DNA from: Bacteroidota bacterium
GTDB taxonomy: Bacteria > Bacteroidota > Bacteroidia > B-17B0 > Aurantibacillaceae
Direction of reading: 5' to 3'
DNA length: 64,000 nt
Assembly (NCBI GenBank): GCA_021156365.1
Contig: JAJNDK010000001.1
Span: 62,001 to 126,000 of the forward strand
The notes beneath the pieces are model-generated. The model did no database searches. It saw nothing but the letters and a program-made list of their open reading frames with translations, and was not told where the DNA came from. Shown piece after piece: positions 17,326-26,422 of this stretch; within the stretch, counting starts at the first letter, position 1, and the number at the start of each line of letters is the position of its first letter. The position numbers were made by a program, and so were the translations under genes.

Positions 17326-18378
17326 ATGAAAAAGGCCCTTATTTTAATCACTGCACTTAGCTTCATCGGATTTGGAGCGATGGCGCAGAAAAAAGCAAAA
17401 CAAAAATTAAGCAAAATGGATAAAGAGTTTTTGAGCAAGCAACCGGACGGTATGTATGCAAAATTTGAAACCAATAAAGGTGATATCTACACTAAACTGG
17501 AATTCAAAAAAACACCGATGACGGTAGCAAACTTCGTTGGACTTGCAGAGGGATCAATTAAAAATACAGCAAAAGCGGAAGGTGTTCCGTATTATGATAA
17601 CCTGAAATTTCACCGGGTGATCGCAAAGTTCATGATCCAGGGAGGATGTCCTCAGGGAACAGGAATGGGAGATCCGGGCTATAAATTTCCGGATGAGATC
17701 GATACATCATTAAAACATGTCGGACCGGGTATCCTGAGTATGGCAAATGCCGGCCCGGGAACAAATGGATCGCAGTTTTTCATCACTCACGTAGCTACAC
17801 CCTGGCTGGACGGTAAGCACACTGTTTTTGGCAGCGTGCTGCAGGGACAGGATGTCGTTGACAAAATAGCACAGGGAGATACACTTAAGCGTCTCGTTGT
17901 TCTTCGTAAAGGAAAAGAAGCGGAAGGATTTAATGCCGCTGTTGTTTTCGAAACAGCGAAGACCAATTTGGTAAAAGTACAGGAAGAAAAACAAAAAACA
18001 GCAATGGCAGAAATGGACAGAGTATTGAACGAGAAATACGGAACAGCTAAAACAACAGCAAGCGGCCTGCGTTATATCATCGAAAGAGAAGGCGAAGGCT
18101 CGAACCCGCTTCCTACACAAACAGTAACGGTTCATTACACCGGAACACTGCTGGATGGTAAAAAATTCGACAGCTCCGTAGACCGTGGACAGCCGGCAAC
18201 ATTTGGTCTGAACCAGGTGATCCCGGGTTGGACAGAAGGATTACAGCTGATCAAACCGGGTGGAAAAGTGAAGCTGATCATCCCTCCGAACTTAGGTTAC
18301 GGCGCGGCAGGTGCAGGTGGGGTTATTCCTCCTAACAGCTGGCTGGTATTTGATGTGGAATTACTGGGAATAAAATAA
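17326..18378 (+). CDS. Dual-family immunophilin (cyclophilin-FKBP fusion) 1
   Basis: The 350-residue product starts with a signal peptide ([16 protein letters not shown]). Residues about 45-210 form a cyclophilin domain ([54 protein letters not shown]). A Lys/Glu helical linker follows, then an FKBP domain from about 245 ([69 protein letters not shown]). Fusions of this kind are known as dual-family immunophilins, with a bacterial example in Flavobacterium. Both catalytic domains look intact. It is an exported periplasmic folding catalyst in a run of four isomerase genes. Confidence 0.93.
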   Translation: MKKALILITALSFIGFGAMAQKKAKQKLSKMDKEFLSKQPDGMYAKFETNKGDIYTKLEFKKTPMTVANFVGLAEGSIKNTAKAEGVPYYDNLKFHRVIAKFMIQGGCPQGTGMGDPGYKFPDEIDTSLKHVGPGILSMANAGPGTNGSQFFITHVATPWLDGKHTVFGSVLQGQDVVDKIAQGDTLKRLVVLRKGKEAEGFNAAVVFETAKTNLVKVQEEKQKTAMAEMDRVLNEKYGTAKTTASGLRYIIEREGEGSNPLPTQTVTVHYTGTLLDGKKFDSSVDRGQPATFGLNQVIPGWTEGLQLIKPGGKVKLIIPPNLGYGAAGAGGVIPPNSWLVFDVELLGIK

Positions 18379-18398
18379 TTTTCCCGATCTGATTAAGG

Positions 18399-18445
18399 AA
18401 ACCCCGTTCATCCCGATAGCTATCGGTACGAATGGGGTTTTTTAT
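18399..18445 (+). terminator. Terminator carrying a nested dispersed palindrome
   Basis: The outer stem AAACCCCGTTC (18399-18409) pairs with GAATGGGGTTT (18430-18440) with one G-T pair and runs into a T-rich tail. The whole loop is occupied by the dispersed palindrome TCCCGATAGCTATCGGTA (18411-18428; perfect core CCGATAGCTATCGG). It ends the first three isomerase genes. Confidence 0.85.
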
Positions 18446-18475
18446 TTGTAGATTAAAAATGTCTGCTTAACTTTA
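18445..18475 (+). promoter_or_regulatory. Promoter of the fourth isomerase gene
   Basis: TTTG (18445-18448), 19 bases, TAACTTTA (18468-18475): seven of eight positions match TTG / TAnnTTTG. It lies just downstream of the terminator, so the 18507 gene has its own promoter. Confidence 0.5.
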
Positions 18476-18506
18476 TGAGTAGAGAACAAACACAAAAATC
18501 ATATAT

Positions 18507-19619
18507 ATGAAACAATTATTCGTATTGATCTCCGCGGTAACCGTAATGAATTTCGGGGCCATGGGGCAAAAATCAATGAAACAAAAATTAAGCAAAGAGG
18601 ATACGGAATTTTTAGCTGCACAACCGGAGGGGATGTACGCGAAACTGGAAACCAGCCGTGGCACTATTTATACCACACTTGATTTTAAACAATTCCCGAT
18701 GACCGTCGCTAATTTTTCGGGCCTTGCAGAAGGAACCATCGCCAATAAAATTAAACCGGCAGGCACTCCATATTATGACGACATGAAATTCCACCGCGTT
18801 ATACCGGATTTTATGATCCAGGGCGGCTGCCCTTTGGGAAATGGCGGCGGAGATCCGGGATATTCTTTCGAAGATGAGATGGATCCGAATTCGGAGCAGG
18901 CTAAAAAAGGATACGTCCGGGGTACGCTGGCTATGGCCAACCGCGGCCCCAACACCAATGGAAGCCAGTTCTTCATTATGCACAAGGATAAACCACTGCC
19001 ATACAACTACGCTATTTTCGGACACGTGGTAAAAGGGATCGAAGTAGTTGATTCCATTGCAGCCACTCCACGGGGTAATAATGACCTTCCGCTCCAGGAC
19101 CAAAAGATCCTTCACCTGCTGATCCTGAAAAAAGGAAAAGAAGCAGAGGCATTTGATGCGCCGAAAGTGTTTGAAACAGAAAAAGCCAACGCCGGAGTGA
19201 AAGCTGCGGAGCGGGCAAAAGCAGAGCAGGAAAAACAAAAAATTGCCATGGAAGCGGCAAATAAAGAAGTGAACGAGAAATACGGAACAGCTAAAACAAC
19301 AGCCAGCGGTCTACGCTATATTATCGAAAAAGAAGGCGAGGGATCAAGCCCTGCGGCTACAAGTACAGTAACGATCCATTATACCGGTACATTCCTGAAC
19401 GGAACAAAATTCGATAGCTCGGTAGACAAAGGGCAACCTGCCACATTCCCTTTGCAAAGGCTGATCCCGGGCTGGATAGAAGGATTGCAGCTAATAAAAC
19501 CAGGCGGAAAAATAAAGCTCATCATTCCGCCAAACTTAGGCTGGGGCGCACAGGGTGCCGGTGCAATTCCTCCGAATAGCTGGACCGTATTTGATATAGA
19601 GCTGTTCAGCTTTAAATAA
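18507..19619 (+). CDS. Dual-family immunophilin (cyclophilin-FKBP fusion) 2
   Basis: The 370-residue paralogue of the preceding gene has the same order: signal peptide (LISAVTVMNFGAMGQ), cyclophilin domain ([53 protein letters not shown]), charged helical linker, and FKBP domain ([56 protein letters not shown]). The stretch around [19 protein letters not shown] is almost identical to the first copy, showing recent duplication or conversion. The cyclophilin half has diverged more than the FKBP half. It is flanked by terminators on both sides. Confidence 0.93.
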   Translation: MKQLFVLISAVTVMNFGAMGQKSMKQKLSKEDTEFLAAQPEGMYAKLETSRGTIYTTLDFKQFPMTVANFSGLAEGTIANKIKPAGTPYYDDMKFHRVIPDFMIQGGCPLGNGGGDPGYSFEDEMDPNSEQAKKGYVRGTLAMANRGPNTNGSQFFIMHKDKPLPYNYAIFGHVVKGIEVVDSIAATPRGNNDLPLQDQKILHLLILKKGKEAEAFDAPKVFETEKANAGVKAAERAKAEQEKQKIAMEAANKEVNEKYGTAKTTASGLRYIIEKEGEGSSPAATSTVTIHYTGTFLNGTKFDSSVDKGQPATFPLQRLIPGWIEGLQLIKPGGKIKLIIPPNLGWGAQGAGAIPPNSWTVFDIELFSFK

Positions 19620-19637
19620 AAACACAACATTTATCCA

Positions 19638-19678
19638 AAGTCCTCATCTGCTTCATGTGGATGAGGACTTTTTTTTAT
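19638..19678 (+). terminator. Terminator after the isomerase cluster
   Basis: AAGTCCTCATC pairs with GATGAGGACTT (19660-19670), loop TGCTTCATGTG, followed by a run of T. It sits between converging genes. Confidence 0.88.
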
Positions 19679-20340
19679 CGGTACCTGCCGATAAGGAATA
19701 GTACGTTATATTCCCAGGCTATTTTTTTTCCATAAGTGAAAAACATATTATACCCATGTTTACGGGCAATTTCCTGGATCGTATCAAATTCACAATCTTC
19801 CGAGAAACAGATGAACACTTTTGAGTCTTCAGTAAAATAAGGATCAATAGAAGAAAATAACGCAACAAAATACTCGAAATTCTCCCCTGCAAACCAGGCT
19901 TGCTGTTCTATGGTTTTCGCCTGTCTGCGGTAGTAAGGAGGATTAATGATAATATAATCGAACGTTTTTTTTGGAACAGACGTAAACAGATCGGACTGAT
20001 AGGCTTCGACTTTGAGGTTGTTTAGCTTCGCACTTTCCCGAATGCTTTCAATAGCAAGCGGGTTAATATCAACAGCAGTCACAATGGCTCCTCTTTTTGC
20101 GCACATCATACTGATCAATCCACTGCCTGCTCCCAGCTCCAGCAAGGTTTTATTTGCGATGTTCGCCTTTTGAAGAAAGCCGAGAAAGAATTTCGTACTG
20201 AAGAAAAAACCGGGATGGAACACACCTTTTTTTACCGAGACCTTAGTCCCTTCATAGCTATAATACCGGTCTTTCCGGAGGTAATACAGCAATACGGGTC
20301 TTACAAAGATCTCCGCTATTTTTTTATAAAAACGCTTCAC
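19675..20340 (-). CDS. Class I SAM-dependent methyltransferase (PrmC/TrmN6-like)
   Basis: The 221-residue product has the Rossmann motif LLELGAGSGLISMM, the acidic VTAVDINPLAIES strand end and the NPPYYRR catalytic motif typical of enzymes that methylate amide or exocyclic amino nitrogens. The HPGFFFSTKFFL segment before motif I also fits that group. The substrate cannot be assigned. It starts with GTG immediately after the TAA stop of the radical SAM gene upstream (TAAGTG), so the two genes are translationally coupled and likely work together or on related substrates. Confidence 0.85.
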   Translation of the reverse strand: MKRFYKKIAEIFVRPVLLYYLRKDRYYSYEGTKVSVKKGVFHPGFFFSTKFFLGFLQKANIANKTLLELGAGSGLISMMCAKRGAIVTAVDINPLAIESIRESAKLNNLKVEAYQSDLFTSVPKKTFDYIIINPPYYRRQAKTIEQQAWFAGENFEYFVALFSSIDPYFTEDSKVFICFSEDCEFDTIQEIARKHGYNMFFTYGKKIAWEYNVLFLIGRYR

Positions 20341-21843
20341 TTAAAATCCTTGTATTTCGGGTTGTCGGTAACGGATCCAGAATTTCTGCAAGGCTTTTAT
20401 TTCGTAGGGGAAGGCATAAATGCTCCGGTTGTAGCGCAGGCCCGACAATGCTTTCATCACCTTACGCTGGAAAGGCCGCATCCGGATATCGGAAACTGTC
20501 GGGTAATAGCCATTGAGAACGGTCTCGAAATTTTTGATCTTATCGATCATTTTTGCATTCAGCCAGGGGGTAAGCGGGTTTTTACGCAGATCGAAATTTT
20601 CCCATTCATTGTTCAGCCAGTCTTCGAGATGTACAGGGAATTTAAACCCGCTCTTTAACACCTGTTCGTACATATCGGAGCCTTCGGTTGGTACAGGGCT
20701 GTATACGTAAATAACGATCTCTGTGTCGGGATTTACTTTTTTTACCTGTTTGATGAATGCAATATCTTCATCTATCTGCTGCATGGCTTTTTCCGGGGAT
20801 TCGGCCGGTGTTCCCAACACAAACGAATATTCGGGGATGATGTTGAATTTTCGCAAACGTTCTGCAAATTCCAGGATCTGTTTCCCGGTTTGAGTTCCGC
20901 CCTTGTCCATTTTTTTCAGCACTTCATCATTACCGGTTTCCGCACCGAAGAAGATCATCCTGCAACCCGCATCACTGATCAGCTGCAGCGATTCGTCCTT
21001 GTATTTGTGCATGGTATCGATCCGGGCTTCTCCCCACCAGTTGATCTTATCGTCTTTTATAAGCTTTGCAAACTCAACCGTTCTTTTTTCCGATACAAAA
21101 AAATTATTGTCATGAAATTCGATGGCATTGGCTCCCCATTTTTTCCGGATCATCTGCACATCATCGTAGATCATCTGTGCCGACTTACCTTTCCACCTTG
21201 CTTCATAAATAGGAACTACTGCGCAGAATGAACAGGTGAAGGGACATCCAAAGCTGGAATGATAGGCCAGCGTTTTGGTTCCCAGATATGTTTTGCCTAA
21301 ATACTTGTCCAGTGAATAGAATGTATCCAGTTTGTGATAGGGCAGGGCAGGAGTGGTGTTCAGATCCGGGAGGTCCAGCTTTTTTGTTTTGATGAACCGA
21401 TCCCCTTGTTTGTAGATCAGGTTACCGATCCCGCTCAGATCCGTTTTGTTCTCCAGCGCTTTCAACAATGCAGGGAAAGCCACATCTCCGGGGCCGTTGA
21501 TCACATAATCCACATAGCCCGAATCGAGCACCGGCTTATATTGATTGGAAGCAAAGTATCCTCCCCAGATCTGGATGACAGCAGGATACAGCTCTTTTAT
21601 TTTTTTCGAATAGGGGATGGCCTGTTTCAGCTGCGGGCCGGGCATTACCGTGAATCCGATATAACTGACTGTTCCCGTCTGTAAATACTGTTCTATTTTT
21701 TTCCAGGGATCCGTTTCCCGGTTACCATCTACTATACACCACTCAAACAGGCCTTCTATCGATGCAGCTACCTGCAATACAGAATTCGGGATCCTGAATT
21801 TATTGTTGGCGCTGCGTGGATTAAATAATAAAACCTTGTTCAT
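20341..21843 (-). CDS. B12-binding radical SAM enzyme
   Basis: The ATG at 21843 gives 500 residues starting MNKVLLFNPRSANNKF; an upstream start adds a poor 15-residue extension. The N-terminal 150 residues match the cobalamin-binding domain of this class (IGFTVMPGPQLKQAI ... IQIWGGYFASNQYKPVL). The radical SAM core has the cluster motif SSFGCPFTCSFCAVVP (CxxxCxxC), then WWGEARIDTMHKY and MIFFGAETGNDEVLKKM. Such enzymes often methylate unactivated carbons or build lipids and natural products. It is coupled to the methyltransferase at 19675. No other biosynthesis genes flank it, so the pathway is unknown. Confidence 0.9.
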   Translation of the reverse strand: MNKVLLFNPRSANNKFRIPNSVLQVAASIEGLFEWCIVDGNRETDPWKKIEQYLQTGTVSYIGFTVMPGPQLKQAIPYSKKIKELYPAVIQIWGGYFASNQYKPVLDSGYVDYVINGPGDVAFPALLKALENKTDLSGIGNLIYKQGDRFIKTKKLDLPDLNTTPALPYHKLDTFYSLDKYLGKTYLGTKTLAYHSSFGCPFTCSFCAVVPIYEARWKGKSAQMIYDDVQMIRKKWGANAIEFHDNNFFVSEKRTVEFAKLIKDDKINWWGEARIDTMHKYKDESLQLISDAGCRMIFFGAETGNDEVLKKMDKGGTQTGKQILEFAERLRKFNIIPEYSFVLGTPAESPEKAMQQIDEDIAFIKQVKKVNPDTEIVIYVYSPVPTEGSDMYEQVLKSGFKFPVHLEDWLNNEWENFDLRKNPLTPWLNAKMIDKIKNFETVLNGYYPTVSDIRMRPFQRKVMKALSGLRYNRSIYAFPYEIKALQKFWIRYRQPEIQGF

Positions 21844-21992
21844 TCCCGGGTAAAAGATGATTCTTCTTTGAAGGAATAAAAGTACCAATTTTCAGGCACA
21901 CCTGCTTATCCGTTTTGTTATCGTAGGAAATTCCGGTTGAATACTCAGACACAGATGCCACAGATGTCACTGATTTTGAAAGGTGTGAATTT

Positions 21993-22046
21993 ACACAGAT
22001 TAAAATCTTATAAATTTTTTATCTGAGGTATCAGTTTAATCTGTGT
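21993..22046. repeat. Inverted repeat in the 285-base gap before the S46 gene
   Basis: ACACAGATTAAA (21993-22004) is exactly complementary to TTTAATCTGTGT (22035-22046). Short echoes (CACAGATGCCACAGATGTCACTGAT) precede it. Such ACAGAT-rich repeats are common in intergenic DNA of Bacteroidota. Apart from this and the terminator at 22077 nothing else is seen between 21844 and 22128. Confidence 0.6.
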
Positions 22047-22076
22047 CTGGCCTGCTTCATTTAGTAGCTATTATAT

Positions 22077-22106
22077 AAACAAAAACCCCGGCGACAGGCC
22101 AGGGTT
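22077..22106 (-). terminator. Terminator of the S46 peptidase gene
   Basis: On the minus strand AACCCTGGC (22106-22098) pairs with GCCGGGGTT (22092-22084) with one wobble, loop CTGTC, followed by a T-rich tail. Confidence 0.8.
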
Positions 22107-22128
22107 CCGTGTTTTTTGCAGGAAAAAT

Positions 22129-24276
22129 TTATTTTACCAATGTCAGCTCATTTACAAGGTTTGTTGCGCCACCCAGCTTGTCCATGTACCAAAGCAGGTA
22201 ACGGACATCCAGGCAAATCGTGCGTTTGAAACGGGTATCGAATTTAATATCTCCGCTCATCGCTTCCCAGTTACCATCATAAGCGAGACCTACTAAATTT
22301 CCGTCGGCATCCAGCACCGGGGAACCGGAATTACCACCGGTAATATCGTTGTTGGAGATAAAGGATACATTCAGGTCCCCGCTATTCTTGTCTACATACT
22401 GACCATAGTCTTTTGCCGCTGCTTTTTCCAGCAGGTTTTGCGGAAGATCGAACTCATAATCCCCTTTTTTATATTTGGCAAGCTGTCCGCTGAGTGTACA
22501 ATAGTAGTTGAATGTAACACCATCCTGTGGCTGATACGACTTCACATTACCGTAAGAGATCCGCATGGTACCGTTTGCATCCGCATACGCAACATTTGCC
22601 TTGTTCATTTCTTTCAGGCCTTTGATGTAGCGCATGCCCAGCAGGTAGTTCTTTTCATTGAAGCTGTTTACCTTCGGTGCGTAGTTGTTTACATAATTCT
22701 CGTAGAATGCTTTAGCGTGTGCAAATACAGGCTCTTTCGCCAGCGATTCTTTGGTCAGCTTGTCTAAAAATGCATTGAACTTCTTTTCATCCAGCAGGCT
22801 TGTTTTTTCAAATACCTTATCGGCATATTTTTTATAAGCCATTTCATCCGTTGGTTTTTTGATCATCTTGCTGAAGAAATCTTTCGGATGCTGATCTGCC
22901 GGAATATCCTGGTAATAAGCTTGTGTTACATATGCAAAGATACTCTTGTCCGAAGCGATGTTCTCTGTTTTGATAAAACCTTCCCAGGCTTTTTTGATGT
23001 TCTCTTTTGCAGCTTTTATTTTTTCTGCGTCCGGTTTCTCCGCTTTCAGTAACGTTTCCAGCTGAATGAAATTCATGGAGAATTTAACGACAGCAGAACC
23101 AAGGATCCCTTCATTCAGGTAAGTAGCCTGAAGTGCGATCGGTTTGTAATCCGTATAAATAGTATTGTATTCGGTCAGCAGGGTTTCATATTCTGCTTTG
23201 CCGGTAGCCCAGGCTCTGAATTGGTTCTCACCGAATATTTTTTCGTCGTATACTTTTAGCTTTTTCAGCTGTTCGGTTTGCCCGATGAAGTATTTCCAGT
23301 AGTTGGCGATCTGTGCATATTCACCTGCCATGTTGATCTTCACTGCCGGATCTTTCTGCATTTCTTTCAGCATAAAGCCCAGGCGTTTTTCACGCAGCTT
23401 CACGATCGCAGGATTCACCACATCCTGTGCCAGCTGTATCCCGTTCGATACTTCGTAACGGTTCGTTCTTCCCGGGTATCCTAGGATCATCGTATAATCG
23501 CCATCCTTCACACCTTTCAGGCTCACTTTCAGATGATTTTTTGGTGTATACGGAATGTTATTCGTAGAGAAGGGAGCGGGTTTATTGTCTTTGGAAGAGT
23601 AGATCCGGAAAACAGAGAAATCACCGGTATGGCGCGGCCACATCCAGTTGTCCGTGTCTCCTCCGAATTTTCCAACGCTCTCGGTAGGTGTGCCTACAAA
23701 ACGGATATCGTTGTATTGCTCATATACAAACACCAGGTATTGATTGCCTTTGAACATATCTTTTACCACGGCTTTGTATTTACCGTCTTCGCTGTATTTT
23801 TTTACAAGGGATTTGTACACCTCGTCCCGGTTCTTATAGAAAGAAGCGGGATCGCTGCTTTTTGCAGCAGCCATCACCTCAGCGCTTACATCCTCCACTT
23901 TCACGAGGAAGTTAACGAACAAGCCCGGTGCAGGCAGCTCTTCCTGTGTGGATTTAGCCCAGAAACCATCTTTCAGGTAATTATGATCCACCGTGCTTAA
24001 TGCTGCGATCTGCGCATATCCGCAATGGTGATTGGTGAAAACAAGTCCTTTGTCCGAAACAACTTCACCGGTGCAAAAGCCGCCGAAATGAACGATGGTA
24101 TTGGTGAGGCATTTGTTGTTCATATCATACAGCTGTTCTTTGCTGAGCTTTAAGCCGGCAGCTGTCATTTTATCGTATTCTTCCTGCCCGATCAGGCTGA
24201 TGATCCACATTCCTTCGTCTGCCTGCGTTTTCAAAACAGAGAAGGCCATTAAAATTAGTAAAGCGATTTTCTTCAT
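22129..24276 (-). CDS. S46 family dipeptidyl-peptidase (DPP7/DPP11 type)
   Basis: The ATG at 24276 gives 715 residues with a signal peptide (ALLILMAFSVLKTQA); longer in-frame extensions lack sense and would cover the promoter. It has the family start DEGMWIISLIG, the His motif FTNHHCGYAQI, the Asp region GGDTDNWMWPRHTGDF and the Ser motif ITGGNSGSPVLDADG. Members cleave dipeptides from the N-terminus of peptides in the periplasm and feed peptide-fermenting or proteolytic growth. The specificity-determining region reads EAMSGDI, with Gly rather than Arg, which fits DPP7-like preference for hydrophobic P1 residues; I hold this loosely. It is monocistronic with its own terminator. Confidence 0.95.
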   Translation of the reverse strand: MKKIALLILMAFSVLKTQADEGMWIISLIGQEEYDKMTAAGLKLSKEQLYDMNNKCLTNTIVHFGGFCTGEVVSDKGLVFTNHHCGYAQIAALSTVDHNYLKDGFWAKSTQEELPAPGLFVNFLVKVEDVSAEVMAAAKSSDPASFYKNRDEVYKSLVKKYSEDGKYKAVVKDMFKGNQYLVFVYEQYNDIRFVGTPTESVGKFGGDTDNWMWPRHTGDFSVFRIYSSKDNKPAPFSTNNIPYTPKNHLKVSLKGVKDGDYTMILGYPGRTNRYEVSNGIQLAQDVVNPAIVKLREKRLGFMLKEMQKDPAVKINMAGEYAQIANYWKYFIGQTEQLKKLKVYDEKIFGENQFRAWATGKAEYETLLTEYNTIYTDYKPIALQATYLNEGILGSAVVKFSMNFIQLETLLKAEKPDAEKIKAAKENIKKAWEGFIKTENIASDKSIFAYVTQAYYQDIPADQHPKDFFSKMIKKPTDEMAYKKYADKVFEKTSLLDEKKFNAFLDKLTKESLAKEPVFAHAKAFYENYVNNYAPKVNSFNEKNYLLGMRYIKGLKEMNKANVAYADANGTMRISYGNVKSYQPQDGVTFNYYCTLSGQLAKYKKGDYEFDLPQNLLEKAAAKDYGQYVDKNSGDLNVSFISNNDITGGNSGSPVLDADGNLVGLAYDGNWEAMSGDIKFDTRFKRTICLDVRYLLWYMDKLGGATNLVNELTLVK

Positions 24277-24597
24277 ACGTGTGTTGTTGTTTGGGTGCCG
24301 TTTTTTTAAAGAAGGCAGGGCAGCAAAAATACTAATACTTTGAAAAAATAGTTCCCTGAACCGCATGTTTCTGTGGGCAGAAAATGAGCAATAGCCGAAT
24401 AAATGACGGGATTCAGCTATAGACCCGGATGTGCGGTCATTTTTGACCATGAACGAGAGGCAGGCCCGGATCTACTGAGCTTATCCGTGGCGGATACATA
24501 CAAACGGACCGGTAAAACAGAATGTTTTCTGCTGTTTTTCAGGTGAAAAATTCCATTTTATCCCTACATTTGCTCTCTAAATTAATTTTCAACACAC
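24277..24597. promoter_or_regulatory. Divergent intergenic region with -7 elements for both flanking genes
   Basis: On the plus strand TACATTTG (24565-24572) is a perfect -7 box 25 bases before the ettA start. On the minus strand TATTTTTG (24331-24324) is a -7 box 47 bases before the S46 start. Neither has a convincing TTG at -33. No gene is seen in the 321 bases. Confidence 0.6.
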
Positions 24598-26286
24598 ATG
24601 TCAGAAACAGGAAGACAGATCATATTCAGTATGGTGAATGTATCCAAAATACATCCGCCTCAAAAACAGGTTTTAAAAGACATTTATATTTCCTTCTACT
24701 ACGGCGCCAAGATTGGTGTACTCGGTCTCAATGGCTCGGGTAAATCCTCTTTGCTGCGTATCATGGCGGGTATCGATAAGGATTATATCGGTGAGATCCA
24801 TCAGTCGCCCGGCTATTCTATCGGGATGCTGGAGCAGGAACCGAAGCTCGACGAAAGCAAAACGGTGATCGAAGTGGTGCGTGAGGGTGCACAAAAACAT
24901 GTGGATATCCTGAATGAATACGAAGAGGTGAACAACAAGTTCATGGACGAAGAGATCATGAACGATCCGGATAAAATGGACAAGCTGATCAACCGCCAGG
25001 CACAACTGCAGGAGCTGATCGATCAGCACGATCTCTGGAACCTCGATAACCGCCTGGAAAGAGCAATGGATGCACTCCGTTGCCCGGACAGCGATACCCC
25101 TATACATGTATTGTCGGGTGGTGAGCGCCGTCGTGTGGCCCTGTGCCGTTTGCTTTTACTGGAACCGGATATCCTTTTGCTCGATGAGCCAACCAATCAC
25201 TTAGATGCTGAAAGCGTTGACTGGCTCGAACAACATTTACAACAATACAAAGGAACGGTGATCGCCGTAACTCACGATAGGTATTTCTTAGACAATATCG
25301 CAGGTTGGATCCTCGAGCTCGACAGGGGAGAAGGTATTCCGTGGAAAGGGAATTACAGCAGCTGGCTCGAACAAAAAGGACAGCGTCTGAAACAGGAAGA
25401 AAAAACAGAAAGCAAGCGTCAGAAGATCCTGGCACGTGAGCTCGACTGGGTCCGCCAGGGAGTAAAAGGCCGTGGGGTAAAACAAAAAGCCCGTTTGAAC
25501 AATTACGAGAAAATGTTGAACGAGGACAGCCGCGACAAAGAAGAGAACCTGGAGATCTTCATCCCGAACGGACCGCGTTTGGGTAACGAAGTTATTGAAG
25601 CGATCGATGTGTCCAAAGCATTCGGCGATCGTTTATTATATGAGCATTTGAATTTCAAATTGCCGCCTGCCGGTATCGTTGGGATCATCGGTCCGAACGG
25701 TGCGGGTAAAACAACCCTGTTCCGTATGATCATGGGCGAGCAGGAGCCGACCAGCGGTTCATTCAAAGTAGGCCCGACGGTGAAAGTATCGTATGTGGAT
25801 CAGAACCACAAAGAGCTCGATCCGAACAAAACCGTGTATGATGTGATCAGCGGAGGACTTGACAATCTTGTATTAGGCGGACGTAACATGGTTTCCCGCG
25901 CATATATTTCGCGTTTCAACTTCAGCGGAAGCGACCAGGGCAAAAAAGTAAGCGTGCTTTCCGGTGGGGAGCGTAACCGTTTGCATTTAGCCATGGCATT
26001 GAAAGAAGAAGGTAACGTATTACTGTTGGATGAGCCTACCAACGACCTGGATGTAAACACACTCCGTGCATTGGAAGAAGGTTTAGAGAATTTTGCAGGC
26101 TGCGCGGTGATCATCAGTCACGACAGGTGGTTCCTGGATCGTGTGTGTACACACATCCTGGCATTCGAAGGCGATTCATCTGTTTACTGGTTCGAAGGTG
26201 GCTACAGCGAATACGAAGAGAACAAGAAAAAACGTTTGGGCAATGTAGAGCCGAAGCGTTTGAGATATAAGAAACTGGCGGTTTAG
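24598..26286 (+). CDS. ettA: Energy-dependent translational throttle protein EttA (ABC-F ATPase)
   Basis: The 562-residue product has two ABC domains in one chain and no membrane segments. Domain 1 has Walker A GLNGSGKSS, an arm insertion, LSGGERRRVAL and LLLDEPTNHLD. The P-site tRNA-interacting linker follows. Domain 2 has GPNGAGKTT, LSGGERNRLHLAM and LLLDEPTNDLD. Length and the WLEQHLQQYKG and VIAVTHDRYFLDN segments match EttA. It binds the ribosomal E site and gates entry of ribosomes into elongation according to ATP/ADP. A short tandem repeat and a terminator with a nested palindrome follow. Confidence 0.96.
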   Translation: MSETGRQIIFSMVNVSKIHPPQKQVLKDIYISFYYGAKIGVLGLNGSGKSSLLRIMAGIDKDYIGEIHQSPGYSIGMLEQEPKLDESKTVIEVVREGAQKHVDILNEYEEVNNKFMDEEIMNDPDKMDKLINRQAQLQELIDQHDLWNLDNRLERAMDALRCPDSDTPIHVLSGGERRRVALCRLLLLEPDILLLDEPTNHLDAESVDWLEQHLQQYKGTVIAVTHDRYFLDNIAGWILELDRGEGIPWKGNYSSWLEQKGQRLKQEEKTESKRQKILARELDWVRQGVKGRGVKQKARLNNYEKMLNEDSRDKEENLEIFIPNGPRLGNEVIEAIDVSKAFGDRLLYEHLNFKLPPAGIVGIIGPNGAGKTTLFRMIMGEQEPTSGSFKVGPTVKVSYVDQNHKELDPNKTVYDVISGGLDNLVLGGRNMVSRAYISRFNFSGSDQGKKVSVLSGGERNRLHLAMALKEEGNVLLLDEPTNDLDVNTLRALEEGLENFAGCAVIISHDRWFLDRVCTHILAFEGDSSVYWFEGGYSEYEENKKKRLGNVEPKRLRYKKLAV

Positions 26287-26293
26287 CAGGCAA

Positions 26294-26321
26294 GACATAA
26301 GACATAAGACATAAGACACAA
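26294..26321 (+). repeat. Heptanucleotide tandem repeat (GACATAA) after ettA
   Basis: Three exact copies of GACATAA and a fourth with one change (GACACAA) lie just after the ettA stop. A 7-bp unit outside a coding region could vary in copy number. Confidence 0.8.
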
Positions 26322-26350
26322 GATGCAGGACGCATCTCGTAAAAAAAAAG

Positions 26351-26397
26351 AATCCCATACATCGTCCCGAAACTTCGGGAGGTGTGTGGGATTTTAT
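26351..26397 (+). terminator. Terminator of ettA with a nested palindrome
   Basis: The outer stem AATCCCATACA (26351-26361) pairs with TGTGTGGGATT (26383-26393) with one wobble, followed by TTATTTAT and preceded by nine A. The tip is occupied by the palindrome TCCCGAAACTTCGGGA (26365-26380). Confidence 0.82.
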
Positions 26398-26422
26398 TTA
26401 TCGTTAAAAATTAAATCTGGAT

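Noticed and set aside
24277..24450. Upstream in-frame extension of the S46 peptidase
   Set aside because: It would bury a good signal peptide and cover the -7 box; the ATG at 24276 is better.
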